From: Neptuniibacter sp.
GTDB lineage: Bacteria > Pseudomonadota > Gammaproteobacteria > Pseudomonadales > Balneatricaceae
Direction: 5' to 3'
Length of the DNA stretch: 8,348 nucleotides
Assembly: GCA_030149405.1 (NCBI GenBank)
Contig: JASBRM010000372.1
Location: 1-8,348, forward strand
How positions within the stretch are numbered: the first letter of the stretch is position 1; each line of letters starts with the position of its first letter. The notes beneath the pieces are model-generated. The model saw only the letters and a list, made by a program, of their open reading frames with translations, was not told the DNA's origin and searched no databases. Positions 1 to 6,236 of this stretch are shown here, piece after piece. The position numbers and the translations under genes are program-made.

Positions 1-758
1 GTGCCTATAACAGTATCCGGTCAGCAGATGCGAGTTGGGATGATTACCGCTTTGAAAACCTCGACTGGGATTCTGTCACTAACCTCAAAACCATAGAAAA
101 CATCACAGATAAAGGCTCTGTTAAGCTGCAACGGGCTAAAACAGGTGTTGATATCACAGAAATCAAAACGGATTATCAGTTCCAGTTAAAAGTGGATAAA
201 CAACGATTAAGCTTGGACAACTTAACGGCTGAGACACTGCAAGGAAAAGTAGCGGTTGAACCAGTGAGCTTTAATCCGGTTAACCCCGAGTTTGAAACTT
301 CAGTCACCGTTGAACAGATTGATCTGGGGGAAGTATTAAGTCTGGAACAACAGGAAGGATTAACCGGCGAAGGTAAGTTATCTGGCAGTTTCCCGGTAGC
401 CTTCAAGGATGGAGAGCTGACCATCGAGGACGGTGGTTTGTTCAGCTTAGATCCGGGTGGAAAAATTCTGTTTGCGCCAAACCCTGCTGTGCTGGCTTAT
501 GCGGCAACAAACGTGGGGCTTAAAATGGCACTGGAAGCTCTGGAAAACTTCCACTTTGATACGCTGGATATCAAACTAAATTACAGTAAAGACGGTACCG
601 CGCATCTGAATACGCGGCTGAAAGGAAACAATCCGGACTGGAATAATGGCCACCCGGTAGATTTCACAATCAATATTGAAGAGAACATCCCTAAATTATT
701 GCAAGCTCTTCAATTTACTGAAAAATTGACTAAAACAATTGAGAAGCGTTACCGTTAG
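1..758 (+). CDS. ydbH: YdbH family intermembrane lipid-transport protein, C-terminal part (5' end outside the window)
   Basis: The reading frame is open from base 3 to the TAG at 756-758, giving about 251 C-terminal residues; E. coli YdbH is about 880 residues, so most of the gene lies upstream. The visible part is alternating beta-strand sequence of the YdbH/AsmA-like type. Its C-terminus has the family pattern: a G-N-N-P step, a G-H-P-V-D-F strand, then I-E-E-N-I-P-K-L-L-Q-A-L before a short basic tail. In E. coli, YdbH is an inner-membrane-anchored periplasmic protein that works with the lipoprotein YnbE as a bridge carrying phospholipid towards the outer membrane, partly redundant with TamB and YhdP. 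The following genes are ynbE and ydbL in the E. coli order, which strongly supports the call. The visible part has no cysteine. The promoter lies outside the window. Confidence 0.9.
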   Translation, partial: AYNSIRSADASWDDYRFENLDWDSVTNLKTIENITDKGSVKLQRAKTGVDITEIKTDYQFQLKVDKQRLSLDNLTAETLQGKVAVEPVSFNPVNPEFETSVTVEQIDLGEVLSLEQQEGLTGEGKLSGSFPVAFKDGELTIEDGGLFSLDPGGKILFAPNPAVLAYAATNVGLKMALEALENFHFDTLDIKLNYSKDGTAHLNTRLKGNNPDWNNGHPVDFTINIEENIPKLLQALQFTEKLTKTIEKRYR

Positions 759-798
759 AAAAAGTCGGTGACCACAGATAAAGAACAGAGGAACAACC

Positions 799-999
799 AT
801 GAAACCGAATTACCTTCTGCAAACCAGTGTGCTGCTTATTGCACTGGCAGGAATAAGCGGTTGTTCACCGCGTGTGGAGGTTGCTGTTCCCAGTGAACCT
901 ATTACCATCAACCTCAATGTAAAAATCGAACATGAAATACTGGTCAAAGTCGATAAAGAGATTGATGAACTCCTGTCTGAAAACAGCGATATCTTTTAA
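799..999 (+). CDS. ynbE: YnbE family outer-membrane lipoprotein
   Basis: This is a 66-residue protein with a type II signal peptide: a hydrophobic run at residues 6-21 and lipobox I-S-G-C with Cys22 as the acylated residue. Ser at +2 fits outer-membrane sorting. The rest carries the YnbE signature: P-R-V-E-V-A right after the cysteine, then P-I-T-I-N-L-N-V-K-I-E-H-E-I, and an acidic tail. In E. coli, YnbE multimers stack by beta-strand addition onto the C-terminal end of YdbH, completing the lipid-transport bridge at the outer membrane. The start is supported by AGAGGA at 787-792, six bases before the ATG. It lies 40 bases after ydbH and 12 bases before ydbL, so co-transcription is likely. 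Apart from Cys22 it has no cysteine. Confidence 0.93.
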   Translation: MKPNYLLQTSVLLIALAGISGCSPRVEVAVPSEPITINLNVKIEHEILVKVDKEIDELLSENSDIF

Positions 1000-1011
1000 A
1001 GGGAGGTTGAT

Positions 1012-1356
1012 ATGATGAAATTACCACTACGCAAACTGCTTACACTGATTACTCTTACCTTCTCCCTGATTGCTGCACCCGCCTGGGCGATTTCCAAAGA
1101 CGAAGCCAAAGCCAAAGGCCTGATCGGTGAACAAAGTAACGGCTACCTGGGGATTGTTACCTCGTCTCCAAAAGCTGATCTGAAAACACTGGTTAAAAGC
1201 ATCAACGATAAACGTAAGGCAGCTTATATCAAAAGTGCCAAGAAAGCCGGCGTTGAACGTAATGTCTTTGAAGCACGAATGGGACAACGCCTTCAGGATA
1301 AAACCCCTGCCGGGCAATATATCAAGCTTCCGAATGGTAAGTGGAAGAAGAAGTAG
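1012..1356 (+). CDS. ydbL: YdbL, periplasmic DUF1318 protein
   Basis: This is a 114-residue protein with a clear Sec signal peptide: basic start, hydrophobic residues 9-22, and A-W-A at 24-26 as the cleavage site. The mature part is the small DUF1318 domain, with the diagnostic G-L-I-G-E-Q-x-N-G-Y-L-G block at 36-47 and a lysine-rich helix around 65-85. In E. coli, YdbL modulates the YdbH-YnbE bridge, apparently by controlling YnbE assembly; that role is transferred by homology and gene order. A strong GGGAGG at 1001-1006 serves either of two adjacent ATG codons, 1012 or 1015, so the exact start is uncertain by one codon. Two TAG stops stand in tandem at the end. The tail ends in the basic run K-W-K-K-K. 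Confidence 0.92.
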   Translation: MMKLPLRKLLTLITLTFSLIAAPAWAISKDEAKAKGLIGEQSNGYLGIVTSSPKADLKTLVKSINDKRKAAYIKSAKKAGVERNVFEARMGQRLQDKTPAGQYIKLPNGKWKKK

Positions 1357-1392
1357 TAGTTAAACCATCAGTCACTTTAAGACGAGAGCATT

Positions 1393-1929
1393 ATGGCCAA
1401 TAAAGACTCACTCTACAGACGCCTTAATGCTCTTGGTTTTCTATGCGGTCTGATTTTTCTGGCTTACCTGATTGTTTGTCTGCAAACTCCTGTTTCAGGA
1501 TACGCTACCCCCTTCTCGTCCCTAACCAGAATTATCCTGCTTGCCAGCACTTTTCTGTTTTTTCTCCCTTTGCTGCATAACCCGGGCACAGGCGGCCAGC
1601 GATTCTATAGCTTTATCAATGTTGCGTTACTTCTCTCCGGCCTTGTTGCTACAGCAAGGCATATCTGGATCCAGTCCAAACCCGAGTTGATAAGCGCTGA
1701 GCTTATTTCACTGTGCGAAAAACCATTTGAAAAGCTAATGGCAGAACAACCCGCTATTACGGAAAAGATACAGCTTCTGTTTCAGTTATCCGGTAACTGT
1801 ATGGCAGAAAAACTTGGACCTGTGCCCATCAGTTTTCCTGTGCAGGCCCTTTTGTGTTTCCTGCTGTTATTTCTTCTGTGTTGGAAAATTATGGTCCATA
1901 AGCCACGTTCACAAGGGATGTTCCTGTGA
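1393..1929 (+). CDS. DsbB-family membrane protein lacking the first CxxC (degenerate or repurposed)
   Basis: This 178-residue protein has four hydrophobic helices, at about 14-32, 46-62, 73-90 and 148-168, the topology of DsbB, the quinone-dependent oxidase of DsbA. Family landmarks are present: an R-H-x-W-x-Q motif at 89-94, a second periplasmic loop with Cys108 and Cys136 (spacing 28, against 26 in E. coli DsbB), the S-G-N-C form of the last cysteine, and L-G-x-x-P before helix 4. Arg46 matches E. coli Arg48, which contacts ubiquinone. The P-C-P-L-C-I-x-Q-R stretch reads A-T-P-F-S-S-L-T-R here, so both cysteines of the first pair are replaced (Thr39, Ser42) at identical spacing. Canonical oxidase activity is therefore unlikely. 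Other cysteines (18, 29, 155, 163) lie in or near membrane helices. It starts 36 bases after ydbL and its stop overlaps the next start. I infer an envelope role, perhaps structural or quinone-sensing; the function is unproven. Confidence 0.8.
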   Translation: MANKDSLYRRLNALGFLCGLIFLAYLIVCLQTPVSGYATPFSSLTRIILLASTFLFFLPLLHNPGTGGQRFYSFINVALLLSGLVATARHIWIQSKPELISAELISLCEKPFEKLMAEQPAITEKIQLLFQLSGNCMAEKLGPVPISFPVQALLCFLLLFLLCWKIMVHKPRSQGMFL

Positions 1930-2999
1930 GTATTTCGGTAAAAACTTCAGTAAACATCCCGATCTTGTTTTCAGCGATTGTAGCCGTTGGCAGTCATACT
2001 GCGCATGCCGAAGATGCCCCCTGGACTCTGAACCTCTACTTTGAAAACGATCTGTTTTCAGAAACGGACCAGAACTACACCAACGGCGTCCGCGCATCCT
2101 GGGTTTCACCCAACGTTGAGAGCTATCTTGAAGATGAACGTTTGCCCGAATGGACTCGTGATCTTAACCAGTACCTGCCTCTGTTCGACCCGAGTGATAT
2201 GGAAGACAGTAATGTTCAACGAAACCTTGTACTGAGTCTGGGGCAACAGATTTATACCCCTACTGACGTGGATCGCTACACGGTCGATCCCAATGACCGC
2301 CCGTATGCCGGATGGCTTTACGGCAGCATTGCCTATCACAGCCGAACCAAGAATAAGATGAACACCGCCGAACTGAGCCTCGGTATTGTGGGTCCTTGGG
2401 CATTGGGCGAACAAGCGCAGGATTCTATTCACGGCTTGCGCGGGTTCAAAAAATTCAACGGCTGGGACAACCAGCTTAAAAACGAACCCGGTTTTCAACT
2501 GGTTTATGAGCACAAAAACCGCGTTAGCAAAGGTTACATCACTCCTCTGCTGGAATACGATACTATCCTTCACGGCGGATTGAGTCTGGGTAACGTCGCC
2601 ACCTACGCCAACGGTGGCGCAGAGTTCCGTTTTGGTTGGAACCTTCCCGAAGACTTTGGCACCTCCGCACTACGCAGTGGCGGTGACAACAGCGCACCCG
2701 GCTTAGGTGATGGCCGCTATCAACGCGGCAGCAGAAACCACAATCTGGGGGTACATGCCTTTATCTCAATGGATGGACGCTGGGTATTGCAGGATATCTT
2801 CCTCGATGGCAATACATTCCGCGATAGCCACTCAATCGATAAAGAAAACCTGGTAGGCGAAACGGCATTTGGTGTTGCTGCTTTATATCACGGCTGGAAG
2901 ATGTCCTTTGCCAGAGTCCATCGCAGCCGCGAATTTAAAGGTCAGGATAAAGGCCACTCATTTGGTTCTTTCAGCCTGAGCTACTCCTATAGTCTCTAG
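1926..2999 (+). CDS. lpxR: LpxR-like outer-membrane lipid A 3'-O-deacylase (DUF2219)
   Basis: This is a 357-residue protein with a signal peptide ending A-H-A at 26-28, followed by a beta-barrel-like sequence. The start of the mature protein has the LpxR family motif E-N-D-L-F with D-x-N-Y-T-N-G. Asn41 and Asp42 correspond to the catalytic-site Asn and Asp of Salmonella LpxR. His169, followed by G-W-D-N-Q-L-x-x-E at 179-187, matches the conserved histidine region. LpxR is a calcium-dependent enzyme of the outer membrane that removes the 3'-acyloxyacyl group of lipid A. The start codon is GTG, overlapping the previous gene's TGA, with AAGGGA at 1913-1918 as ribosome binding site. The last residue is Leu rather than the usual aromatic of barrel proteins. 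There are no cysteines. The gene symbol is by family; the exact substrate here is inferred. Confidence 0.85.
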   Translation: MSISVKTSVNIPILFSAIVAVGSHTAHAEDAPWTLNLYFENDLFSETDQNYTNGVRASWVSPNVESYLEDERLPEWTRDLNQYLPLFDPSDMEDSNVQRNLVLSLGQQIYTPTDVDRYTVDPNDRPYAGWLYGSIAYHSRTKNKMNTAELSLGIVGPWALGEQAQDSIHGLRGFKKFNGWDNQLKNEPGFQLVYEHKNRVSKGYITPLLEYDTILHGGLSLGNVATYANGGAEFRFGWNLPEDFGTSALRSGGDNSAPGLGDGRYQRGSRNHNLGVHAFISMDGRWVLQDIFLDGNTFRDSHSIDKENLVGETAFGVAALYHGWKMSFARVHRSREFKGQDKGHSFGSFSLSYSYSL

Positions 3000-3019
3000 C
3001 AAATTAATTACTACAACTT

Positions 3020-3328
3020 ATGAATACAGAAGCAGACCAACTGGGTTTTGAAATTGCGGGGGCTCAAGCCTCTAACTCAGATGTAAATACCGATACTCTC
3101 GCAGCTAAACGTTTAGCGGATAAAGCTGAAGAAGTTGCCCTGCTCTACAAAGGCTTAGAAATTTACGTCCGCAAGATCGAACTAGCCCCAGAGGGATTTT
3201 TAATAGGGCAGATTGCTGATTTCTCTAACGTGTGCTCTACCCAATACGAGGGTCTGAGATTGGGGCAGTCCCTTTCTTTCAAGCACCAGCATGTTCAGCA
3301 CATATCCAGGCTTGCTGAAAAATCCTGA
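3020..3328 (+). CDS. Hypothetical small protein
   Basis: This is a 102-residue ORF that I do not recognise. It has no signal peptide or membrane segment. Residues 1-40 are polar and probably helical (an alanine-, aspartate- and lysine-rich stretch). From about residue 42 the pattern turns to short beta strands: Y-K-G-L-E-I-Y-V-R-K-I-E-L, then G-Q-I-A-D-F, then Y-E-G-L-R-L-G-Q-S-L-S-F-K, which looks like one small folded beta domain. One cysteine is present in the middle. The ATG at 3020 is the only plausible start after an in-frame stop at 3005, but no Shine-Dalgarno sequence precedes it. It lies 20 bases after lpxR on the same strand and could be the last gene of that operon or a separate unit. 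A non-coding reading remains possible, although the regular strand pattern argues for a real gene. Confidence 0.55.
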   Translation: MNTEADQLGFEIAGAQASNSDVNTDTLAAKRLADKAEEVALLYKGLEIYVRKIELAPEGFLIGQIADFSNVCSTQYEGLRLGQSLSFKHQHVQHISRLAEKS

Positions 3329-3671
3329 ACAGAGACAGGCAATGCGGAAATGAGGAAACGCTTTTCCACAGAGTCTTTTATAAGGATCGGAGATTTCACT
3401 CGCTAATATTCTGCAACTTCCTAAATTTCCTACTAATATTGATTTATCTCTATCTTTTGTTGGATTGTTTATTGTCTAGTTGCTTTTTGCTGCAACGCAA
3501 TACATATTACAGAGACAGGGAAAGCCGTGCTTTTATGTACGGAGTTAGTATCACCTTGCGCATGTTTTTTTAATTGGAAGAAATTAACGGTGCAGTCTGA
3601 AATTCTTACAGTTTCAAGTCGTTCTCCTGAACCCGTTCTTTTTATCTTCTGAAAAGACCGAATGCCCAGTT
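3329..3671. other. Gene-free AT-rich stretch with a short direct repeat and a small hairpin
   Basis: No convincing ORF or RNA gene is visible here. The stretch is AT-rich, especially at 3410-3490. An 11-base direct repeat, ACAGAGACAGG, occurs at 3329-3339 and 3509-3519, starts 180 bases apart. Just after the second copy, CCGTGC (3525-3530) and GTACGG (3537-3542) can form a 6-bp hairpin in + strand RNA, with one G-U pair and a 6-base loop. There is no clear terminator after the ORF ending at 3328. No promoter with convincing -35 and -10 boxes could be picked out for the gene starting at 3687. Confidence 0.5.
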
Positions 3672-3686
3672 TTGTCCAGGGAAAGT

Positions 3687-4070
3687 ATGACTATCGAACT
3701 TCGAGCCAGAGTGAGTGCGTTAAAAAGTCAGATCGAGAAGCGCGAATATGCTGCTCGCGAAACCGCACACCGTATTGCCAAGGCTCAGGCAACCTATAAA
3801 GGTGTTACTCAAAAGCCGGTCATGACAAAACCCAAAACGCAGGTGACTGCTGTGGAAGATAGTCAGACTCAAATTCAGGTGATTGAAGCCACAGAAAGGC
3901 AAACCCACATCATTGAAGAAGTCACTGTGATTGCCAAGCTGGCGGAAGAGCGGGCTTTTAAAGCAGAAAAAAAAGCATTAGTTGCACAACGTGAAGCAAT
4001 GTTCGCCAATGTGATCGCCCTGATTACAATGACGGTCTCAGTGGCAATATTTATCAATATCAGCCTTTAA
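3687..4070 (+). CDS. Hypothetical coiled-coil protein with a C-terminal membrane anchor
   Basis: From ATG 3687 this is a 127-residue protein. I chose this start because GGGA at 3679-3682 lies just upstream; an in-frame TTG at 3672 would add five residues but has no ribosome binding site. Residues 3-35 and 56-105 are charged, heptad-like helices rich in E, K, Q and A, joined by a proline- and threonine-containing linker. The last 21 or so residues (A-N-V-I-A-L-I-T-M-T and onward) form one hydrophobic helix with almost nothing after it, the architecture of a tail-anchored inner-membrane protein with a cytoplasmic coiled coil. There is no signal peptide and no cysteine. I do not recognise a family. 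It is preceded by a long gene-free stretch and followed by a convergent gene, so it is probably transcribed alone. Confidence 0.65.
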   Translation: MTIELRARVSALKSQIEKREYAARETAHRIAKAQATYKGVTQKPVMTKPKTQVTAVEDSQTQIQVIEATERQTHIIEEVTVIAKLAEERAFKAEKKALVAQREAMFANVIALITMTVSVAIFINISL

Positions 4071-4102
4071 CCTTACTTCTCCATTTCTATTTCCCCCATC
4101 GG

Positions 4103-4139
4103 AAAACAAAAAAGCACCAGACCTGAGATCTGATGCTTT
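4103..4139 (-). terminator. Intrinsic terminator of the TonB receptor gene
   Basis: Read on the - strand, the arms at 4129-4139 and 4111-4121 form an 11-bp stem with one U-G wobble and a 7-base loop (4122-4128), followed by a T-rich tract (complement of 4103-4113). It lies about 30 bases past the stop codon of the receptor gene. The wobble pair becomes a C-A mismatch on the + strand, and no T run follows there, so the - strand is the functional direction. Outer arms at 4090-4097 and 4140-4147 extend the symmetry. Confidence 0.82.
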
Positions 4140-4168
4140 GGGGGAAAGATTGCCAGAGTAATTAATCT

Positions 4169-6175
4169 TTAGAAACGAGCGCTCACTCTAACCCAGATAT
4201 TCTGACCCGGTTCTGCTACTTGTACCGGATCACTGTCCAGCACGTAGTCGCGGCTTTCGTGCAGGGTGTAAGCTTTATCGAACAGATTATCCACACCTGC
4301 AGCGACTACGAAACCAGATTGAGCCGCGTATTCACCATGCAGATTAACAATGCCATATCCCGGAGTCTGACGAACATCCTGACCGCCACAGTTAGCATCT
4401 GAGCTCAGGCACACGTCATTCTGTTCTGCGACCAGTTTCCACTCGGCACCGACTTTCCACTGTTGCTTCTGGTAATCCAGAGAAGTGGTCAGTTCCAGAG
4501 GGGCAATGCGGGACAGATGCGTGTCATCGTCTTTGTTTTTACCCTTAATCCAGGCGAGAGAACTGCCCAGTGTCAGATTGCTGCTGAAGGCATAACTCAC
4601 TTCCGCTTCAATGCCGTAAAGTTCAGCATCCACATTCTTATACAGATCCGCAGATCCATTGTTAAAACGCAGAATGTAATCATCCACACGGTTGTACCAG
4701 CCGGTCAGAGACCATTGCAGCTGTTCATCAGCTTTCGCCAGTACCGCTTCAATCTGGTGGTGTTTCTCCGGATCTATTTGTGGATTTCCGATCCAGTCCT
4801 GACCCATCATTGGGTTCTTTGCGATATAACGTTCTGTTGCATCGGCCGTTCTTACGCTACGGGACACTGTGGTTTCAACCGTGTACTGGTCGTTAAGACG
4901 ATGAGTCCAGCTGGCAAAACCACCTACGTTATCTTCAGTGCTGTCTGTTTCAGTAACACCGTAATAGGTTGTGTACTGAGACAATGGCGTATGAGCACCC
5001 ATGCCCATACCAAAAGTCTCACCCGCTCGAGAAGCGCTTGCTTCAACCCGGTCGTAACGCAGACCCGCGCTTACAACATCATCTTTACCAACCGACTTTT
5101 CGCCTTCAACGAAGAAGCCATGCTGATCAATCTCAACACCAGGCCACTGGCTGAAGGCACTCATACCACTGGAAATCATAAATGCCACGGCATCACGGTT
5201 GTTTTTCTGCAGGTCCGCACCAAAAGTCCAGTCAATATCAGCAGCATGTGCATCCATAACAATACGCATGCCATCAGTATCCGAGCTGGATGGTGAGGTC
5301 ATCATCATGTTTTCCATCAGGTGGATAACATCTGACTGATACGCTTCTACCTTCAACTGAAGTAATGCTCCTTGAGTGAACTGATGCTCCAGTTTGATAC
5401 GGGTGTTTTCAGCATCGGCATAGGGGCTGTCCATGCTTGCGCCCGGGAAAAGGACATCTTCCTCATCGGCTTTTTCAAAGCTGGCTTGTAATGTTGTGTT
5501 ATCACTCAGACGGATGCCCGCAAGCAGAGCATTCGACTGGCTGTCGTACTTGGAACTTACTTCGTTGCCATCGCCGTCGTCGTAGTTTTCAGATTCACCT
5601 TCATGGGCAATAAAGCGTATGTAACCGTCATCGTTACCGGTAACCAGATCCAGACCCAGCTCCCATTGTTCGCCATTACCACGATAGCTACCCGCTAGGT
5701 CAGCGTTATAGCCTTTGTTATCAATCATTGGCCAGTCACGTTCAAACAGAACCGTACCACCTGAACCACCGCCTCCATAAACCACCGTGCGGTTGCCTTT
5801 GATCACGGTGACACGGTCATAGCTGTCTACAGAGGTATAGGCCGTTGGGGGGTCCATGCGGTTAGGACACCCACCGTGAATATAGCCACCGTCCAGAAGA
5901 ATGTTCAGTTGAGTTTCTTTCTGGCCGCGGATCACCGGGTCCAGCGCACGGCCCCCCATACGAATGGCAGAAACACCGGTCAGGCTTTGCAACAACTCAC
6001 CACCATCTGAAACCGGTGAGGCTTTTACACCAGAAGTGGTTTCCCGAATGGCTGTTTCTAACTGGGGCAAGCCCTGGTTAATTTCGATAACCATGTGCTG
6101 ATCATCATCGTGTCCGGCGAGTGCCAATTGAGATTGAGCCGCTGCGATAGCGAGGGCAAGGAGAGATTTCTTCAC
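4169..6175 (-). CDS. TonB-dependent copper receptor (OprC/NosA type)
   Basis: This is a 668-residue outer-membrane receptor that would import copper using TonB energy. The signal peptide ends A-L-A at 18-20. A metal-binding-like G-H-D-D-D-Q-H follows, then M-V-I-E-I-N at 28-33 as a possible TonB box. The plug (about 40-150) carries the copper-receptor signature: D-P-V-I-R-G, L-N-I-L-L-D-G, G-G-C-P-N-R-M-D-P-P-T-A-Y, and G-T-V-L-F-E-R. Cys103 and Met107 form the CxxxM motif; His285 and Met287 form HxM. In Pseudomonas OprC the equivalent residues (Cys143, Met147, His323, Met325) bind copper, with nearly the same separation. The rest is a 22-strand-type barrel ending in Phe. Extra methionines cluster at 287-292. 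The start is GTG with AAGGGA five bases upstream. No copper chaperone gene lies nearby. Specificity is inferred from the conserved ligands. Confidence 0.9.
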   Translation of the reverse strand: MKKSLLALAIAAAQSQLALAGHDDDQHMVIEINQGLPQLETAIRETTSGVKASPVSDGGELLQSLTGVSAIRMGGRALDPVIRGQKETQLNILLDGGYIHGGCPNRMDPPTAYTSVDSYDRVTVIKGNRTVVYGGGGSGGTVLFERDWPMIDNKGYNADLAGSYRGNGEQWELGLDLVTGNDDGYIRFIAHEGESENYDDGDGNEVSSKYDSQSNALLAGIRLSDNTTLQASFEKADEEDVLFPGASMDSPYADAENTRIKLEHQFTQGALLQLKVEAYQSDVIHLMENMMMTSPSSSDTDGMRIVMDAHAADIDWTFGADLQKNNRDAVAFMISSGMSAFSQWPGVEIDQHGFFVEGEKSVGKDDVVSAGLRYDRVEASASRAGETFGMGMGAHTPLSQYTTYYGVTETDSTEDNVGGFASWTHRLNDQYTVETTVSRSVRTADATERYIAKNPMMGQDWIGNPQIDPEKHHQIEAVLAKADEQLQWSLTGWYNRVDDYILRFNNGSADLYKNVDAELYGIEAEVSYAFSSNLTLGSSLAWIKGKNKDDDTHLSRIAPLELTTSLDYQKQQWKVGAEWKLVAEQNDVCLSSDANCGGQDVRQTPGYGIVNLHGEYAAQSGFVVAAGVDNLFDKAYTLHESRDYVLDSDPVQVAEPGQNIWVRVSARF

Positions 6176-6182
6176 GGTGTTC

Positions 6183-6221
6183 CCTTACATTAGCAAATCA
6201 AAATATGGCGCTATTGTAAGG
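6183..6221 (-). promoter_or_regulatory. Inverted repeat overlapping the ribosome binding site of the copper receptor gene
   Basis: CCTTACATTAGC (6183-6194) and GCTATTGTAAGG (6210-6221) are 12-base arms with one mismatch, 15 bases apart. In the - strand transcript, the arm nearer the gene contains the AAGG of the Shine-Dalgarno sequence, and the other arm (CCTTAC) can pair with it. This could be an RNA hairpin that hides the ribosome binding site, or a DNA operator. TACAAT on the - strand (6218-6213) also resembles a -10 box; if transcription starts just after it, the RNA hairpin could not form and the operator reading would be favoured. Confidence 0.55.
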
Positions 6222-6236
6222 ATTAGGGGGTGTTTC

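Noticed and set aside
2106..2573. A 155-codon - strand ORF inside the lpxR region
   Set aside because: It is fully antisense to a protein with clear LpxR motifs, and no independent evidence supports it.
3521..3546. Resemblance of AGCCGT...GTACGG to the catalytic domain V of group II introns
   Set aside because: The stem is far too short, the internal bulge and GAAA loop are missing, the 3' part departs from the consensus, and no intron-encoded protein or domain VI is nearby.
3672..3686. TTG start five codons upstream for the coiled-coil gene
   Set aside because: No ribosome binding site precedes the TTG, whereas the ATG at 3687 has AGGGA just upstream.
4463..5296. A 277-codon + strand ORF opposite the TonB receptor gene
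   Set aside because: It is antisense to a strongly supported receptor gene, has low-quality composition with no recognisable domain, and no ribosome binding site; it is a shadow frame.
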